Below, in pieces: positions 1 through 7,438 of a stretch of DNA of 10,266 nucleotides. Position numbers and translations under genes: made by a program. How positions within the stretch are numbered: position 1 is the stretch's first letter; each line of letters begins with the position of its first letter. The notes beneath the pieces were generated by a model, which worked only from the letters and a program-made list of their open reading frames with translations, had not been told where the DNA came from and made no database searches. The stretch comes from Deltaproteobacteria bacterium (GTDB taxonomy: Bacteria > Myxococcota_A > UBA796): the NCBI GenBank assembly GCA_002707085.1, contig PALY01000030.1, positions 6,683 to 16,948 on the forward strand. The letters run 5' to 3'.

Positions 1-700
1 CAACAGGCACGGTCTCCAAATGCTCAAGCAAGCTCGGCCCCGTGTACCAAGAAGTTCTGTCACCAGGCTCAGTGATGTTATCGCCCTTCAGCGCTGACAC
101 CGGAATCGCTACGATTGACTCCACGTCCAACTGCTCTGCAAACTCACGGTAGTCGGCTTCGATTTGATTAAAGACATCTTGTGAATAGTCGACCAAATCC
201 ATCTTGTTGATGGCCAAGACAACCTTGCGAACACCCAACATGGAAACGATAAAGCTGTGACGTCGAGTTTGGGTCAACAGACCCTTTCTCGCATCGATCA
301 ACATGATCGCTAAATCGGCAGTTGAGGCACCGGTCGCCATGTTGCGAGTGTACTGCTCATGGCCAGGAGTATCCGCAACGATGAACTTACGGCGGTCCGT
401 TGAAAAGAACCGGTAGGCGACATCGATGGTGATTCCCTGTTCGCGTTCCGCAGCAAGACCATCGACCAGCAATGCAAAGTCAATGTCCTCACCCTGTGTC
501 CCCATCCGCTTGGATTCAGCTTCAAGGGTCGCCAACTGATCTTCAAACAACAGTTTTGATTCAAACAGCAAACGACCAATAAGTGTCGACTTCCCGTCAT
601 CCACAGAACCACATGTAATGAAACGCAACAGAGACTTATTCTCTTGAGCCTTGAGATAGGCCAAGATGTCTTCAGCAATCAAATCGTCTTTATGGGCCAT
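1..700 (-). CDS. cysN: Sulfate adenylyltransferase subunit 1 (CysN), GTPase subunit, 3' end beyond the window
   Basis: CysN is the GTPase that couples GTP hydrolysis to the CysD reaction, making adenylylsulfate (APS) from ATP and sulfate in the cytoplasm. The first 233 residues are visible, so the gene is cut by the left edge. The GTPase motifs appear in order: P-loop GSVDDGKST (residues 31-39), a switch I region with [15 protein letters not shown] (85-99), DTPGH (110-114), NKMD (165-168) and SALKG (202-206). This arrangement is typical of CysN and of the N-terminal half of CysNC. Whether an APS kinase (CysC) domain is fused at the C-terminus cannot be seen. The ATG shares its A with the cysD stop codon (TAATG), so translation is probably coupled and the two subunits made in similar amounts. 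Identification is firm from the motifs and from the cysD neighbour. Confidence 0.96.
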   Translation of the reverse strand, partial: MAHKDDLIAEDILAYLKAQENKSLLRFITCGSVDDGKSTLIGRLLFESKLLFEDQLATLEAESKRMGTQGEDIDFALLVDGLAAEREQGITIDVAYRFFSTDRRKFIVADTPGHEQYTRNMATGASTADLAIMLIDARKGLLTQTRRHSFIVSMLGVRKVVLAINKMDLVDYSQDVFNQIEADYREFAEQLDVESIVAIPVSALKGDNITEPGDRTSWYTGPSLLEHLETVPV

Positions 701-1596
701 TAGAAGTAGCCCTCCTGCTTTTTCTTCTCCATCGAAGCCGATGAATCAAAGTCAATCACACGCCCCTGACGTTCTGATGTCGTCGTCAACAGCATCTCTT
801 GGATAATCTCAGGGAGGGTGGCTGCGTCGGATTCCACAGCCCCCGTCAATGGGTAGCAACCCAGTGTGCGGAACCGAACTTTCTTCATCATCGGCTCTTC
901 ACCCGGCTTCAGCGGCAAGCGATCATCATCCACCATGATCAACACGCCATCGCGCTCTACCACTGGGCGTACATCGGAGAAATACAAAGGCACGATTGGA
1001 ATGTTTTCCACGTGGATGTATTGCCATACATCCAACTCGGTCCAGTTACTGATTGGAAATACCCGAATCGACTCGCCTTGGTTTTTACGCGCGTTGTACA
1101 GGTTCCACAACTCGGGGCGTTGGTTCTTGGGGTCCCAACGGTGCTGTGCAGTACGGAAGGAAAAGATTCGTTCTTTTGCACGTGACTTTTCTTCATCTCG
1201 CCGGGCGCCACCAAATGCGGCATCAAATCCATGCTTATCCAAAGCTTGTTTAAGCCCAACCGTTTTCATGACATCGGTATGCACAGCCGAACCGTGAGTG
1301 AACGGCCCCACCCCATCTCGAACGCCATCCTCATTGATGTGAACAATCAGGTCCAGACCCAGCTTTTTAGCCATGTCATTACGGAAGCCAATCATTTCCT
1401 TAAACTTCCATGTCGTGTCAACGTGCATGATGGGAAATGGAGGCTTTGAAGGATAAAAAGCCTTCATCGCTAAATGCAGCATGACCGCACTGTCTTTACC
1501 AACTGAATACAACATCACAGGGTTTTCTGCTTCCGCAGCAACCTCTCGCATGATGTGAATGCTTTCGGCTTCAAGTTTTCTAAGATGGGTAAACAT
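700..1596 (-). CDS. cysD: Sulfate adenylyltransferase subunit 2 (CysD)
   Basis: CysD is the catalytic ATP-pyrophosphatase-fold subunit of ATP sulfurylase and forms APS from ATP and sulfate with CysN. The protein is 298 residues, the usual family length of about 300, so it looks complete. Visible family features are the PP-loop [10 protein letters not shown] (31-40), [13 protein letters not shown] (53-65), the block [15 protein letters not shown] (129-143) and the stretch [26 protein letters not shown] (166-191). The start is well supported: GGAGGT lies 8 bases upstream of the ATG. The gene is the fourth of a same-strand series and is followed by cysN with a one-base overlap. The 89-base gap in front of it leaves room for its own promoter, so it may be expressed separately from the membrane-protein genes upstream. 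Sulfate activation could serve cysteine synthesis or, through PAPS, sulfation of a product; the window does not decide. Confidence 0.97.
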   Translation of the reverse strand: MFTHLRKLEAESIHIMREVAAEAENPVMLYSVGKDSAVMLHLAMKAFYPSKPPFPIMHVDTTWKFKEMIGFRNDMAKKLGLDLIVHINEDGVRDGVGPFTHGSAVHTDVMKTVGLKQALDKHGFDAAFGGARRDEEKSRAKERIFSFRTAQHRWDPKNQRPELWNLYNARKNQGESIRVFPISNWTELDVWQYIHVENIPIVPLYFSDVRPVVERDGVLIMVDDDRLPLKPGEEPMMKKVRFRTLGCYPLTGAVESDAATLPEIIQEMLLTTTSERQGRVIDFDSSASMEKKKQEGYF

Positions 1597-1685
1597 CTAA
1601 ATTTACCTCCAACGAATTGAGCAATTTGGACCCGCATGGCTAACGCGGTCTTCCAACCCCGACCATACACAGTGTCGACACGGCG
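1597..1685 (-). other. Intergenic leader between the HTTM gene and cysD
   Basis: These 89 bases are the only sizeable gap in the minus-strand block. They hold a perfect 10-base palindrome GTGTCGACAC (1672-1681) just after the HTTM stop. They also hold an imperfect hairpin with arms near 1630-1635 and 1645-1650 (read on the minus strand as GACCGC and GCGGGTC, with one bulged base). No convincing -35/-10 pair and no T-run after a stem are visible, so neither promoter nor terminator can be called. A regulated cysD promoter or a weak processing site are both possible. Confidence 0.3.
1605..1610 (-). promoter_or_regulatory. Strong ribosome binding site of cysD
   Basis: Read on the minus strand this is GGAGGT, a near-perfect Shine-Dalgarno sequence, followed by 8 bases and the cysD ATG. 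It fixes the start codon. Confidence 0.85.
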
Positions 1686-2648
1686 CTATACCTTCGCCCG
1701 GCCCCGCGCCTGCCACCGCTTTTCCAACCTTTCAACCCAATCATATGGAAGGTATGCAAGGTAGCACCACATACTGATCGAGGAGAAAAAAGCGACCATG
1801 AGCATAAGGTGAATACCCGCATGAATGAAGACTCCGGATATCAGCGTAAGCCAACGCGTGGGCCGCCACAGGACCAGCACAATGAAACCAACTTCCCAGT
1901 ACAACGTGATGGCGGTCCCAATCTCCGTCAACTTGTGACCGAAGGATGTATCGAGCAAAGGTGCAACCAGTTGATCTGAACGTTGATAATTTCCAGAGGA
2001 AAGCGAGTAATACAAGGCACTTCCTCGTTGCCAAGTCCCTGCTTCCCATTTCTCAAGGCCCGATAGAAGATACATGATGGCAACTTGAATCTGGACCATC
2101 CGCATACCAAGTACCGGAATTAATGGATTCTTGATGGGTTTTCGCCCGCGCCGGAAAGCCTTTCGCTTCTTGAGCCACGCATCGACGGAGTAGGCCGCTC
2201 CACACGGAACCAAGCAGATGTACAGGGTACATTCGCGAATTAGCCGGTCACCGCCGTTCATGAACCAAGAGTTGCGTTGGTACAAGGCCGCATGCGCCAC
2301 CAAACTTAGAAAACCCATTGTGCGACTTTTATAGCCAAACATGAAAAGCAGGTTGGCCACCAAAGCGGCACCATGCGCAAGCTGCATGCCCCACAAGGTG
2401 GGTATTTGATCAAAATAGGTCCATCGAGACATCCGGAAACCTCGTTTCGCAGACGAGGCATGAAACAGCCCATTGGGTCCAATGAGAGTCTCTAGATCCG
2501 GAAAGATATCGATGGTGGTCATCACCAACATCAAACCAAGCAACACCCGCATGACACCGGTACCCTTGGCGCTAATGGGGGAGAACCAAAACCATGCCCA
2601 AGCACGCCAAATGGCAGAAAGACCGTGAAAAATCTCTTTTAGGGACAT
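1686..2648 (-). CDS. HTTM-domain (vitamin K-dependent gamma-carboxylase-like) integral membrane protein
   Basis: HTTM proteins share a polytopic membrane domain with eukaryotic vitamin K-dependent gamma-carboxylase, but the substrates of the bacterial members are generally unknown. The chosen protein is 320 residues. Family-like features are ALYQRNSWFMNGGDRLIREC (121-140) followed by a helix and the PCGAAYSVDAW segment (148-158), RMVQIQVAIMYLLSGLEKWEAG (183-204), and the late helix with H276 and H280. Several hydrophobic segments span residues 33-47, 92-105, 111-123, 186-197, 252-262 and 268-300. The ATG at 2648 was preferred to an in-frame ATG 27 codons upstream. It has GGGGAG six bases before it, and the extension would be a hydrophilic tail lying entirely inside the preceding gene. 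It overlaps that gene by 10 bases. The pair probably functions together in the inner membrane; the reaction is not known. Confidence 0.85.
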   Translation of the reverse strand: MSLKEIFHGLSAIWRAWAWFWFSPISAKGTGVMRVLLGLMLVMTTIDIFPDLETLIGPNGLFHASSAKRGFRMSRWTYFDQIPTLWGMQLAHGAALVANLLFMFGYKSRTMGFLSLVAHAALYQRNSWFMNGGDRLIRECTLYICLVPCGAAYSVDAWLKKRKAFRRGRKPIKNPLIPVLGMRMVQIQVAIMYLLSGLEKWEAGTWQRGSALYYSLSSGNYQRSDQLVAPLLDTSFGHKLTEIGTAITLYWEVGFIVLVLWRPTRWLTLISGVFIHAGIHLMLMVAFFSSISMWCYLAYLPYDWVERLEKRWQARGRAKV

Positions 2649-3154
2649 TTGAAGCTCCCCAACTCTGAAACCTTCCGTCTGGCTTTGGGCCGCGGCTCCT
2701 TCAGTTGCTTGCTGGGACGCAAAACCCAAGTTCTATCACGATGCAAAGTGACCTTGACTACGGGCTGGCCCGCCTGGGCAGAACGATAGCAAGCATTGTG
2801 TGCGATGGCCTTACGCAATGCGCTCCGAGACTCCCGAAAGCTGGACAACGCGGATTTCTGCAGGCGGTCATATCGCCACCGAAAGAAACCTGGCTCCAAC
2901 TCGTCAAACAAAGGCTCAATCTCGACAATTTCGCCAGATGCCGTCTCACCTTCCAGGGTCATCCAAGATGTACTTCCTGGTGGAGGAGCAAACATCCCCC
3001 AGTTCTGCCAAAGATTGAGACTCGTTTGCATCCATCGAAGCTTCTTGTAGACCGGTTTCCAGAAATCGGACTTACGATTGGCCGATGCGACCCCCACAGC
3101 CAAATAGCAAACAAGGAAGACACTCAAAACGATTCTATACAGGCCCTGACGCAT
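2639..3154 (-). CDS. Small membrane-anchored or exported partner of the HTTM protein
   Basis: The 171-residue protein opens with a short basic stretch and a hydrophobic segment (about residues 6-24), so it is probably a signal anchor with the rest in the periplasm. After it comes LWQNWGMFAPPPG (48-60). A W-x-MFAP-P motif just after an N-terminal helix is a feature I associate with small proteins encoded beside HTTM genes. The rest has alternating charged and beta-like segments (64-96), an Arg/Ser-rich helix (97-125), a strand-like VVKVTLHRDRTWVL (132-145) and a basic tail. No catalytic motif is recognised. Its ATG directly follows the upstream TAG with no spacing, and its stop overlaps the HTTM start by 10 bases, so translation of all three genes is probably coupled. 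It may present substrate to, or assemble with, the HTTM protein; that is inference. Confidence 0.75.
   Translation of the reverse strand: MRQGLYRIVLSVFLVCYLAVGVASANRKSDFWKPVYKKLRWMQTSLNLWQNWGMFAPPPGSTSWMTLEGETASGEIVEIEPLFDELEPGFFRWRYDRLQKSALSSFRESRSALRKAIAHNACYRSAQAGQPVVKVTLHRDRTWVLRPSKQLKEPRPKARRKVSELGSFKCP
2655..2660 (-). promoter_or_regulatory. Ribosome binding site deciding the HTTM start
   Basis: Minus-strand GGGGAG lies six bases before the ATG at 2648, inside the 3' end of the preceding gene. The longer in-frame start at 2729 has less support, so this site favours the 320-residue form. Confidence 0.6.
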
Positions 3155-4732
3155 CTATTTCACCCAGACCATGTAGCCATCTAATGGCACACCCATGTTC
3201 ACAGCCTGCCACCCAAGCGCTTCAATCGCGTTCACGTTGAAGGCCAAGTCCTGAGGACCTGAATTCTGTGGATAATCCCGATGCATCGTAATCAAAAAAC
3301 TCTTTCCCTTCCGAACCGCTGGAGACTGAATCTTCGCCGCACATTCGGGGTCTCCCGGTGGGTAACGCATATAATCGATTTGCTTTGGAAGGATCAGACT
3401 ATCAAGTGCCAAACCAGCACAATCCAAGATTCCGTCCCCGTCACCCAACGCATTCAATGCCCATTTGGCCAATACCCCGGCGTGATACTCGGACGACCGA
3501 CTTTCTTCTGGAGCTGCCAGACCACGCGCATCAATCCCCGGCCATACAGTGCTGCACCAAGCCGCAGCAGCAACAGCGAAAAGAAAGGCAAACCACCCCC
3601 TAACCCTGGGAATGGCGCTCCCAACCAATTGGGCCACCCGCCCAAATGCCACTGGAACCAAAGCGCCTAAAACCACCGCAAACGGTAGAACATACCGGTC
3701 AAAATAGGTCACCCACCCCATTCCTACCAACAAGCTCATCAAGGGAGCAGTAAAAACAATCCCACTGGCCAACACAGAACTGAAGGCTTTCAATCGTGTG
3801 GCACCGAAAGGGAGAATCACCAGAGGCAGAAGCCATAGCGTGTGTGAATTTGGCAGGTGACGCTCTGCAGTCAGTCTGCGATAACTATTGCCGCGCAGTG
3901 CCACAGCACAGTCGTCCTGAAGCAAGTCCAAGCTGACATCGGTGACAGCTTGATTGGCACAGGCTTCCTGTAAATATGAGTTATCAAAGGTCCCCTGCCT
4001 TATCTGACCCAAGGTACCTTTTCGCTGGACCTTCAGTTGTTGTTCAAACTCCAATTGAGGAACCTTAAAGGAAGTCTGGAGCCAATTGTCGTGCCCATGA
4101 AATGACGCGACGATTCCACCGAAAAGCAGCAGTCGCATCAAGGCGCTCCGAACGCCCATGTTCAGGCTTCCCAAAAGCACCAACATCAAGGCAACAGGAA
4201 CTGCCACAGAACCTCGCATATCCAGCACAAGACTTGCGCCAGCCCCAGCGGCCGACAGCGTCACCCACCACCAACCTCTCCATCGTGAGGCTGCAGCACC
4301 GGCGGCAAATGCCAGCCCAATTGCAGCCCCAAGCAGTGGGTAATGGTTCACCCATAAGGCACCATCCAGCACCAACGGCAAGCCAGCCATCACCCACGCG
4401 GCTACGCCCCCCGACCACCTACCAGCAAGCGCCCAGGCTAAAATTCCAGAGCAAACAATCATGGTGAGCGCAGACGCTCTACCCAAGAACTGTGCTGCAT
4501 CAAGATAGGTCGACCCCTCGCCCAAGGCGCCCATCAACCAACCAAACCAAGGCTTTCGGAAGTCCGGATATCCAATATCAGGGTTCGGGTGCCATAGGTA
4601 TTCGGCCACAGTAAAGTAGTGGCCCCAATCTGACCCCAAGGGATGATCTATAGACGGAATGGACAGTTCGGCGAACAAAACAGCACCCAGAATGGTGGCT
4701 ACACAAATTTTGTTCTGAAATGACGCTTCCAT
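3155..4732 (-). CDS. Polytopic membrane protein, probable GT-C fold (ArnT/PMT-like) glycosyltransferase
   Basis: The 525-residue protein has about eleven hydrophobic segments between residues 8 and 395, a large hydrophilic loop at 211-296, and a soluble C-terminal part from about 400. The first helix is followed by SIDHPLGSDWGHYFTVAEYL (27-46). An aspartate just after the first membrane helix is the usual place for the catalytic acid of lipid-phosphate-sugar-using GT-C transferases, so D35 (or D29) is a candidate. The loop has two cysteines (C258, C275) that could form a disulfide if it is periplasmic. The overall plan fits GT39/GT83-like enzymes that move a sugar from a polyprenyl phosphate to an acceptor outside the membrane, but no motif proves it. 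The ATG at 4732 was preferred to an in-frame codon 19 residues earlier because the extension would cross the divergent gene's start and looks hydrophilic and non-native. It leads the minus-strand block; its TAG abuts the next ATG. Confidence 0.7.
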   Translation of the reverse strand: MEASFQNKICVATILGAVLFAELSIPSIDHPLGSDWGHYFTVAEYLWHPNPDIGYPDFRKPWFGWLMGALGEGSTYLDAAQFLGRASALTMIVCSGILAWALAGRWSGGVAAWVMAGLPLVLDGALWVNHYPLLGAAIGLAFAAGAAASRWRGWWWVTLSAAGAGASLVLDMRGSVAVPVALMLVLLGSLNMGVRSALMRLLLFGGIVASFHGHDNWLQTSFKVPQLEFEQQLKVQRKGTLGQIRQGTFDNSYLQEACANQAVTDVSLDLLQDDCAVALRGNSYRRLTAERHLPNSHTLWLLPLVILPFGATRLKAFSSVLASGIVFTAPLMSLLVGMGWVTYFDRYVLPFAVVLGALVPVAFGRVAQLVGSAIPRVRGWFAFLFAVAAAAWCSTVWPGIDARGLAAPEESRSSEYHAGVLAKWALNALGDGDGILDCAGLALDSLILPKQIDYMRYPPGDPECAAKIQSPAVRKGKSFLITMHRDYPQNSGPQDLAFNVNAIEALGWQAVNMGVPLDGYMVWVK

Positions 4733-4779
4733 GTCACAAAGATCCTGCCATGCTACGAGGGTGTAAGTGGGGAGAACAC
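4733..4779. other. 47-base divergent intergenic region
   Basis: This short stretch separates the start of the minus-strand membrane gene from the GTG start of the CoaB-like gene. It contains the plus-strand ribosome binding site but is too short for two full, separate promoters. At least one promoter must therefore lie inside a neighbouring coding region. I could not identify convincing -35/-10 elements. Confidence 0.5.
4769..4774 (+). promoter_or_regulatory. Ribosome binding site supporting a GTG start
   Basis: GGGGAG ends five bases before the GTG at 4780. The upstream in-frame ATGs at 4720 and 4750 have no comparable site, so this decides the start of the CoaB-like gene. Confidence 0.65.
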
Positions 4780-5415
4780 GTGCGCCCAATCTTGATTACC
4801 GCTGGAGCCACCCGAAACCCAGTAGATGCGATGCGATTCATCTCCGCTCGCTCATCGGGCCGAACGGGTGTACGTCTCGCGGAATCATTGGAAGGCATGG
4901 GAGATATCCACTTACTTGGAAGCCCGGAAGCTCTACTTCGAAGCCCCAACGGAATCCAGACTGAATCGTACGGATCTACCGACGACCTCTTGGTGCGGAT
5001 GCGCACTTGGGTCCGAGAGCACCCCAACGGTGTTGTCGTTCATGCCTCGGCCGTAGGCGACTACATGGCCTCTCCCTCCGAGTCACAAACCCACGAAAAA
5101 ATCGAATCAGGCCAAAAGGAACTTCTGCTTCGCCTTGTCCCCACACCCAAAATCTTGGATCAAATTCATGGCTGGTCGGAACACATTCGCATCGTATCAT
5201 TCAAGGCTGCAGCACCCGGTGTAACCGGCATCGATCTTGAACAAGTTGCCCGCAACCAACAAAGGCGTACCAACAGCGAAATCGTCTTTGCGAATACCAT
5301 TGGTGACCTGGACGCATCCGTCGCCTTGGTGACTCCGAGTGAAACAACGTGGTTCGAAGACCGAGTGGCCGGCTTAGAGGAACTGACTCAGCGAATCATT
5401 TCATTGGCAACATAG
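4780..5415 (+). CDS. Stand-alone CoaB-like (phosphopantothenoylcysteine synthetase, DFP-fold) protein
   Basis: CoaB joins cysteine to 4'-phosphopantothenate in coenzyme A synthesis and is usually fused behind the flavoprotein CoaC. Here a 211-residue protein carries only the CoaB-type domain. With the GTG start it opens as the family does: ILITAGATRNPVDAMRFISARSSGRTG (residues 4-30, strand, glycine loop, then the ISxxSSG motif). VVVHASAVGDY (85-95) matches the AAVADY region, and LVPTPKILDQI (119-129) and EIVFANTIGD (167-176) match later blocks. Several expected positions differ: the usual NPDI reads TPKI, the GFAAET-like segment reads SFKAAA (140-145), and the lysine before the I-x-AN strand appears to be threonine (T164). 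It may be a divergent CoaB acting with a separate CoaC, or a DFP-fold protein with another job. It is divergent from the membrane gene and convergent with the GMC gene 29 bases away. Confidence 0.72.
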   Translation: MRPILITAGATRNPVDAMRFISARSSGRTGVRLAESLEGMGDIHLLGSPEALLRSPNGIQTESYGSTDDLLVRMRTWVREHPNGVVVHASAVGDYMASPSESQTHEKIESGQKELLLRLVPTPKILDQIHGWSEHIRIVSFKAAAPGVTGIDLEQVARNQQRRTNSEIVFANTIGDLDASVALVTPSETTWFEDRVAGLEELTQRIISLAT

Positions 5416-5419
5416 GTTC

Positions 5420-5442
5420 ACGCGGACGCCATATAACCGCGT
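5420..5442. terminator. Possible weak hairpin between convergent genes
   Basis: The 29-base gap between the CoaB-like stop and the GMC stop contains ACGCGG (5420-5425) and its inverse CCGCGT (5437-5442), with an 11-base loop. An alternative pairing uses GACGC (5425-5429) and GCGTC (5439-5443). No T-run follows in either direction, so it is not a canonical intrinsic terminator. Its position between two converging genes is the main reason to list it. Confidence 0.35.
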
Positions 5443-5444
5443 CG

Positions 5445-6944
5445 CTAACCCCCAAGGTGTTCTGCAACTGCATCACCAATCGTCAAGCCAATGGCCATCG
5501 TGGATACCTGTGGGTTCACACCAAGACTGGTGGGGAACACGCTGGCATCTGCGACAAAAAGGTTGTCCCATCCCCAGACGCGACCATCCGGATCCACAGC
5601 AGATGTCGCTGAATCCCCTCCCATTTGGCAAGTGCTCATCGGGTGGCTGGCATACAGATACAGATCTCGCGCCGGAATGTCGTCACGGACCGCATCGTCT
5701 ATGTCTTCCACACGCTGAATGGGCTTACTGCCAACAATTCCGGTGTAGACCTCCAACGCCCCTGCAGCAAAGAAAACTCTGCAAGTTTCCCGTATTCCTG
5801 CAAGCAACCGTTTTCGATCTTGGTCACCCAGGAAGTAGACCAAACCCGACAATGTCACTTTTCCAACGCTATCTTCGTCATGAACCAACGGACCCGCCAA
5901 GCCCATATGCTTGAAATCCCGCACAGCCTCAAGCCGACTTTTGCCCAATGAATAGGGCATACCCGTAAACATTTGATCGGGTGACAGTGAATACACCTGC
6001 AGCAGATATCCTTCATCCCACCTATCGACACAGTACCCTTGGGTCACGCCGCGCCAAGGCTTTATCTCTTCCTCGAACCTGCCCATCTGACCACTGGTTG
6101 GGTGGATAAAGAGGTTCTGCCCTACGACGACATCACTTGCCAAGCCCGTACTCAGCAAGAAACGGGGTGTACCCACTGGCCCCGCACAGCTCACAAAAGC
6201 GCGCGCTTTTACGGTGAAACTGCCTTTGGGCTTGAGATCACTTGGATCAATCAACTGCCCCCCCACACTCACGACGCGACCACCACTTGTTTCGACACCT
6301 TGAACGCGACAGTTTGCGTGAATTCGAGCATGTCCTGTCGCAATCGCAATCGGTAGAAAGGACCTGTCAACAGAGGATTTTCCGCCGGTAGGGCATCCGG
6401 TTTGACATGTACCACACCCGATACACCCTGGAGCTGATCGAGGCAGCCAATCACCGGGTAAACCCAGAGCGTCCGCACCCTTCTTAAAGATCAAATTGTT
6501 GTTCTTTTGAAATGCCACAGGGTTCACTGAAACACCGATGGTCTTCCAAACCCGATCCAGGCGGGGGCTCATGGCCTCTTTGGTCAAACGGGTACAACCA
6601 TACTCCGAGACCCATTGATCCAAAATGACATCGGGAGTCCGAAAACAAATGGCACTGTTGATCAAGGTACTGCCACCAACACCACGCCCACCCGGTACCG
6701 GTAGCACGCAGTTACCTACAGCCGTCCGGGTACCTCGACCTTCATACAGATTCCTGTACGCCCATGCCGAGTCTTGCTTGAACTCACTGGGTTCCCAGTG
6801 ACTCCCCGCCTCGAGGACGATCACATTCAGGCCAGCTTCAGCCAAAGCACACGCAGTGGCAGCCCCACCGGCGCCCGCACCAATGACGCATACATCTGCT
6901 TCCCATTCTTCGTTTGGACCATAATCGCGAAACCCAAGTTTCAT
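5445..6944 (-). CDS. GMC-family FAD oxidoreductase with ferredoxin-like cysteine cluster (catalytic subunit)
   Basis: GMC flavoproteins oxidise alcohol groups of sugars, sterols, choline or long-chain alcohols. The 499-residue protein has the FAD Rossmann motif VCVIGAGAGGAATACALAEAG (18-38) ending in E46, then GGRGVGGSTLIN (85-96). C174, C177, C180 and C184 form CxxCxxCxxxCP. The C-terminus has ASHPMSTCQMGG with H434, DNLFVADASVFP, and GVNPQVSTMAIG with N477, corresponding to the catalytic His and Asn of the family. A cysteine group mid-protein is known in bacterial FAD-dependent glucose dehydrogenase, where it holds a 3Fe-4S cluster passing electrons to a cytochrome. Here the spacing could hold a 4Fe-4S cluster. 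No export signal is present, which fits co-export with the Tat-signal subunit encoded upstream. The ATG at 6944 overlaps that gene's TGA as ATGA and has AGGGTG upstream; an in-frame TTG seven codons earlier is less likely. Substrate is not assignable. Confidence 0.88.
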   Translation of the reverse strand: MKLGFRDYGPNEEWEADVCVIGAGAGGAATACALAEAGLNVIVLEAGSHWEPSEFKQDSAWAYRNLYEGRGTRTAVGNCVLPVPGGRGVGGSTLINSAICFRTPDVILDQWVSEYGCTRLTKEAMSPRLDRVWKTIGVSVNPVAFQKNNNLIFKKGADALGLPGDWLPRSAPGCIGCGTCQTGCPTGGKSSVDRSFLPIAIATGHARIHANCRVQGVETSGGRVVSVGGQLIDPSDLKPKGSFTVKARAFVSCAGPVGTPRFLLSTGLASDVVVGQNLFIHPTSGQMGRFEEEIKPWRGVTQGYCVDRWDEGYLLQVYSLSPDQMFTGMPYSLGKSRLEAVRDFKHMGLAGPLVHDEDSVGKVTLSGLVYFLGDQDRKRLLAGIRETCRVFFAAGALEVYTGIVGSKPIQRVEDIDDAVRDDIPARDLYLYASHPMSTCQMGGDSATSAVDPDGRVWGWDNLFVADASVFPTSLGVNPQVSTMAIGLTIGDAVAEHLGG

Positions 6945-7438
6945 CCAAAACACCCTGTTCGCCAACCGATGTCCTCTAAAACCTCGGCACGCCGCAAAAA
7001 CGCCAAACCCAGGATTGCCTGCAGCGAGTCAAAAGCAATTCGGCGTGGGAATGGGTTTTCCGATGCCCAAATATCCAAAACGTCCTTGGCCTCAGCGTTT
7101 GTCAACGAACTGAACGGCTGTCCACGCGAAACCATAGTCCCCCACTCCAGCGCCGCCAACATGGCCCTAAATGGCGTGACAACATTTGGGTCCACTACAT
7201 CTGCCAGTAGGCGGTCGACCTCAGGCGCGGTGAAACCGTCGCCGCCCGCAATCGAAAAAACACCTGCAGGAAAAAGCACACCTGCAGCCTTTTCCACAAC
7301 ATCGATTTCGATTTGGCTGAGAAGCTTCGAATTGCTGGCTGGCCGGCCCATCCACTTGAATCCAAAACCCAACGATAAAATGGCACCAGCGCTCGCGCCG
7401 GTCACCAATAAAGTACGACGGGTGACCAAAGAATTCAT
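6941..7438 (-). CDS. Tat-exported small subunit, gluconate 2-dehydrogenase subunit 3-like
   Basis: The 165-residue protein begins with a twin-arginine signal: TRRTLL (6-11) with R7-R8, then the hydrophobic TGASAGAILSLGFGF (13-27). The mature part is helical (LLSQIEIDVVEKAAGVLFPAG, 39-59; DVVEKA-type helix leading into the PAG turn) and matches the layout of gluconate 2-dehydrogenase subunit 3 and the gamma subunit of FAD-glucose or fructose dehydrogenases. In those systems this subunit chaperones the flavoprotein and carries it through the Tat pore. Its TGA overlaps the GMC ATG by four bases, so the two are translationally coupled. The ATG at 7438 was chosen; an in-frame TTG six codons upstream is possible. 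No third, cytochrome c subunit is nearby, so the electron acceptor is unclear. Confidence 0.85.
   Translation of the reverse strand: MNSLVTRRTLLVTGASAGAILSLGFGFKWMGRPASNSKLLSQIEIDVVEKAAGVLFPAGVFSIAGGDGFTAPEVDRLLADVVDPNVVTPFRAMLAALEWGTMVSRGQPFSSLTNAEAKDVLDIWASENPFPRRIAFDSLQAILGLAFLRRAEVLEDIGWRTGCFG

Noticed and set aside
310..678. Minus-strand open frame inside cysN
   Set aside because: It is out of frame with the clear CysN reading, which carries all GTPase motifs, and its product has no recognisable pattern.
866..1297. Plus-strand open frames opposite cysD (also 799-1185)
   Set aside because: They are antisense to a firmly identified gene, lack ribosome binding sites and look like random low-complexity protein.
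1672..1681. 10-base palindrome GTGTCGACAC as a terminator
   Set aside because: There is no loop and no T-run; at most it is a short protein-binding site or chance.
2649..2729. 27-codon N-terminal extension of the HTTM protein
   Set aside because: It lies wholly inside the preceding gene, is hydrophilic, and a good ribosome binding site sits before the later ATG.
2705..3184. Plus-strand open frame opposite the HTTM partner gene
   Set aside because: It lies antisense across three coupled genes and shows no family features.
6945..6965. Seven-codon N-terminal extension of the GMC protein from a TTG
   Set aside because: The ATG that overlaps the upstream TGA as ATGA, with AGGGTG before it, is a much better start.
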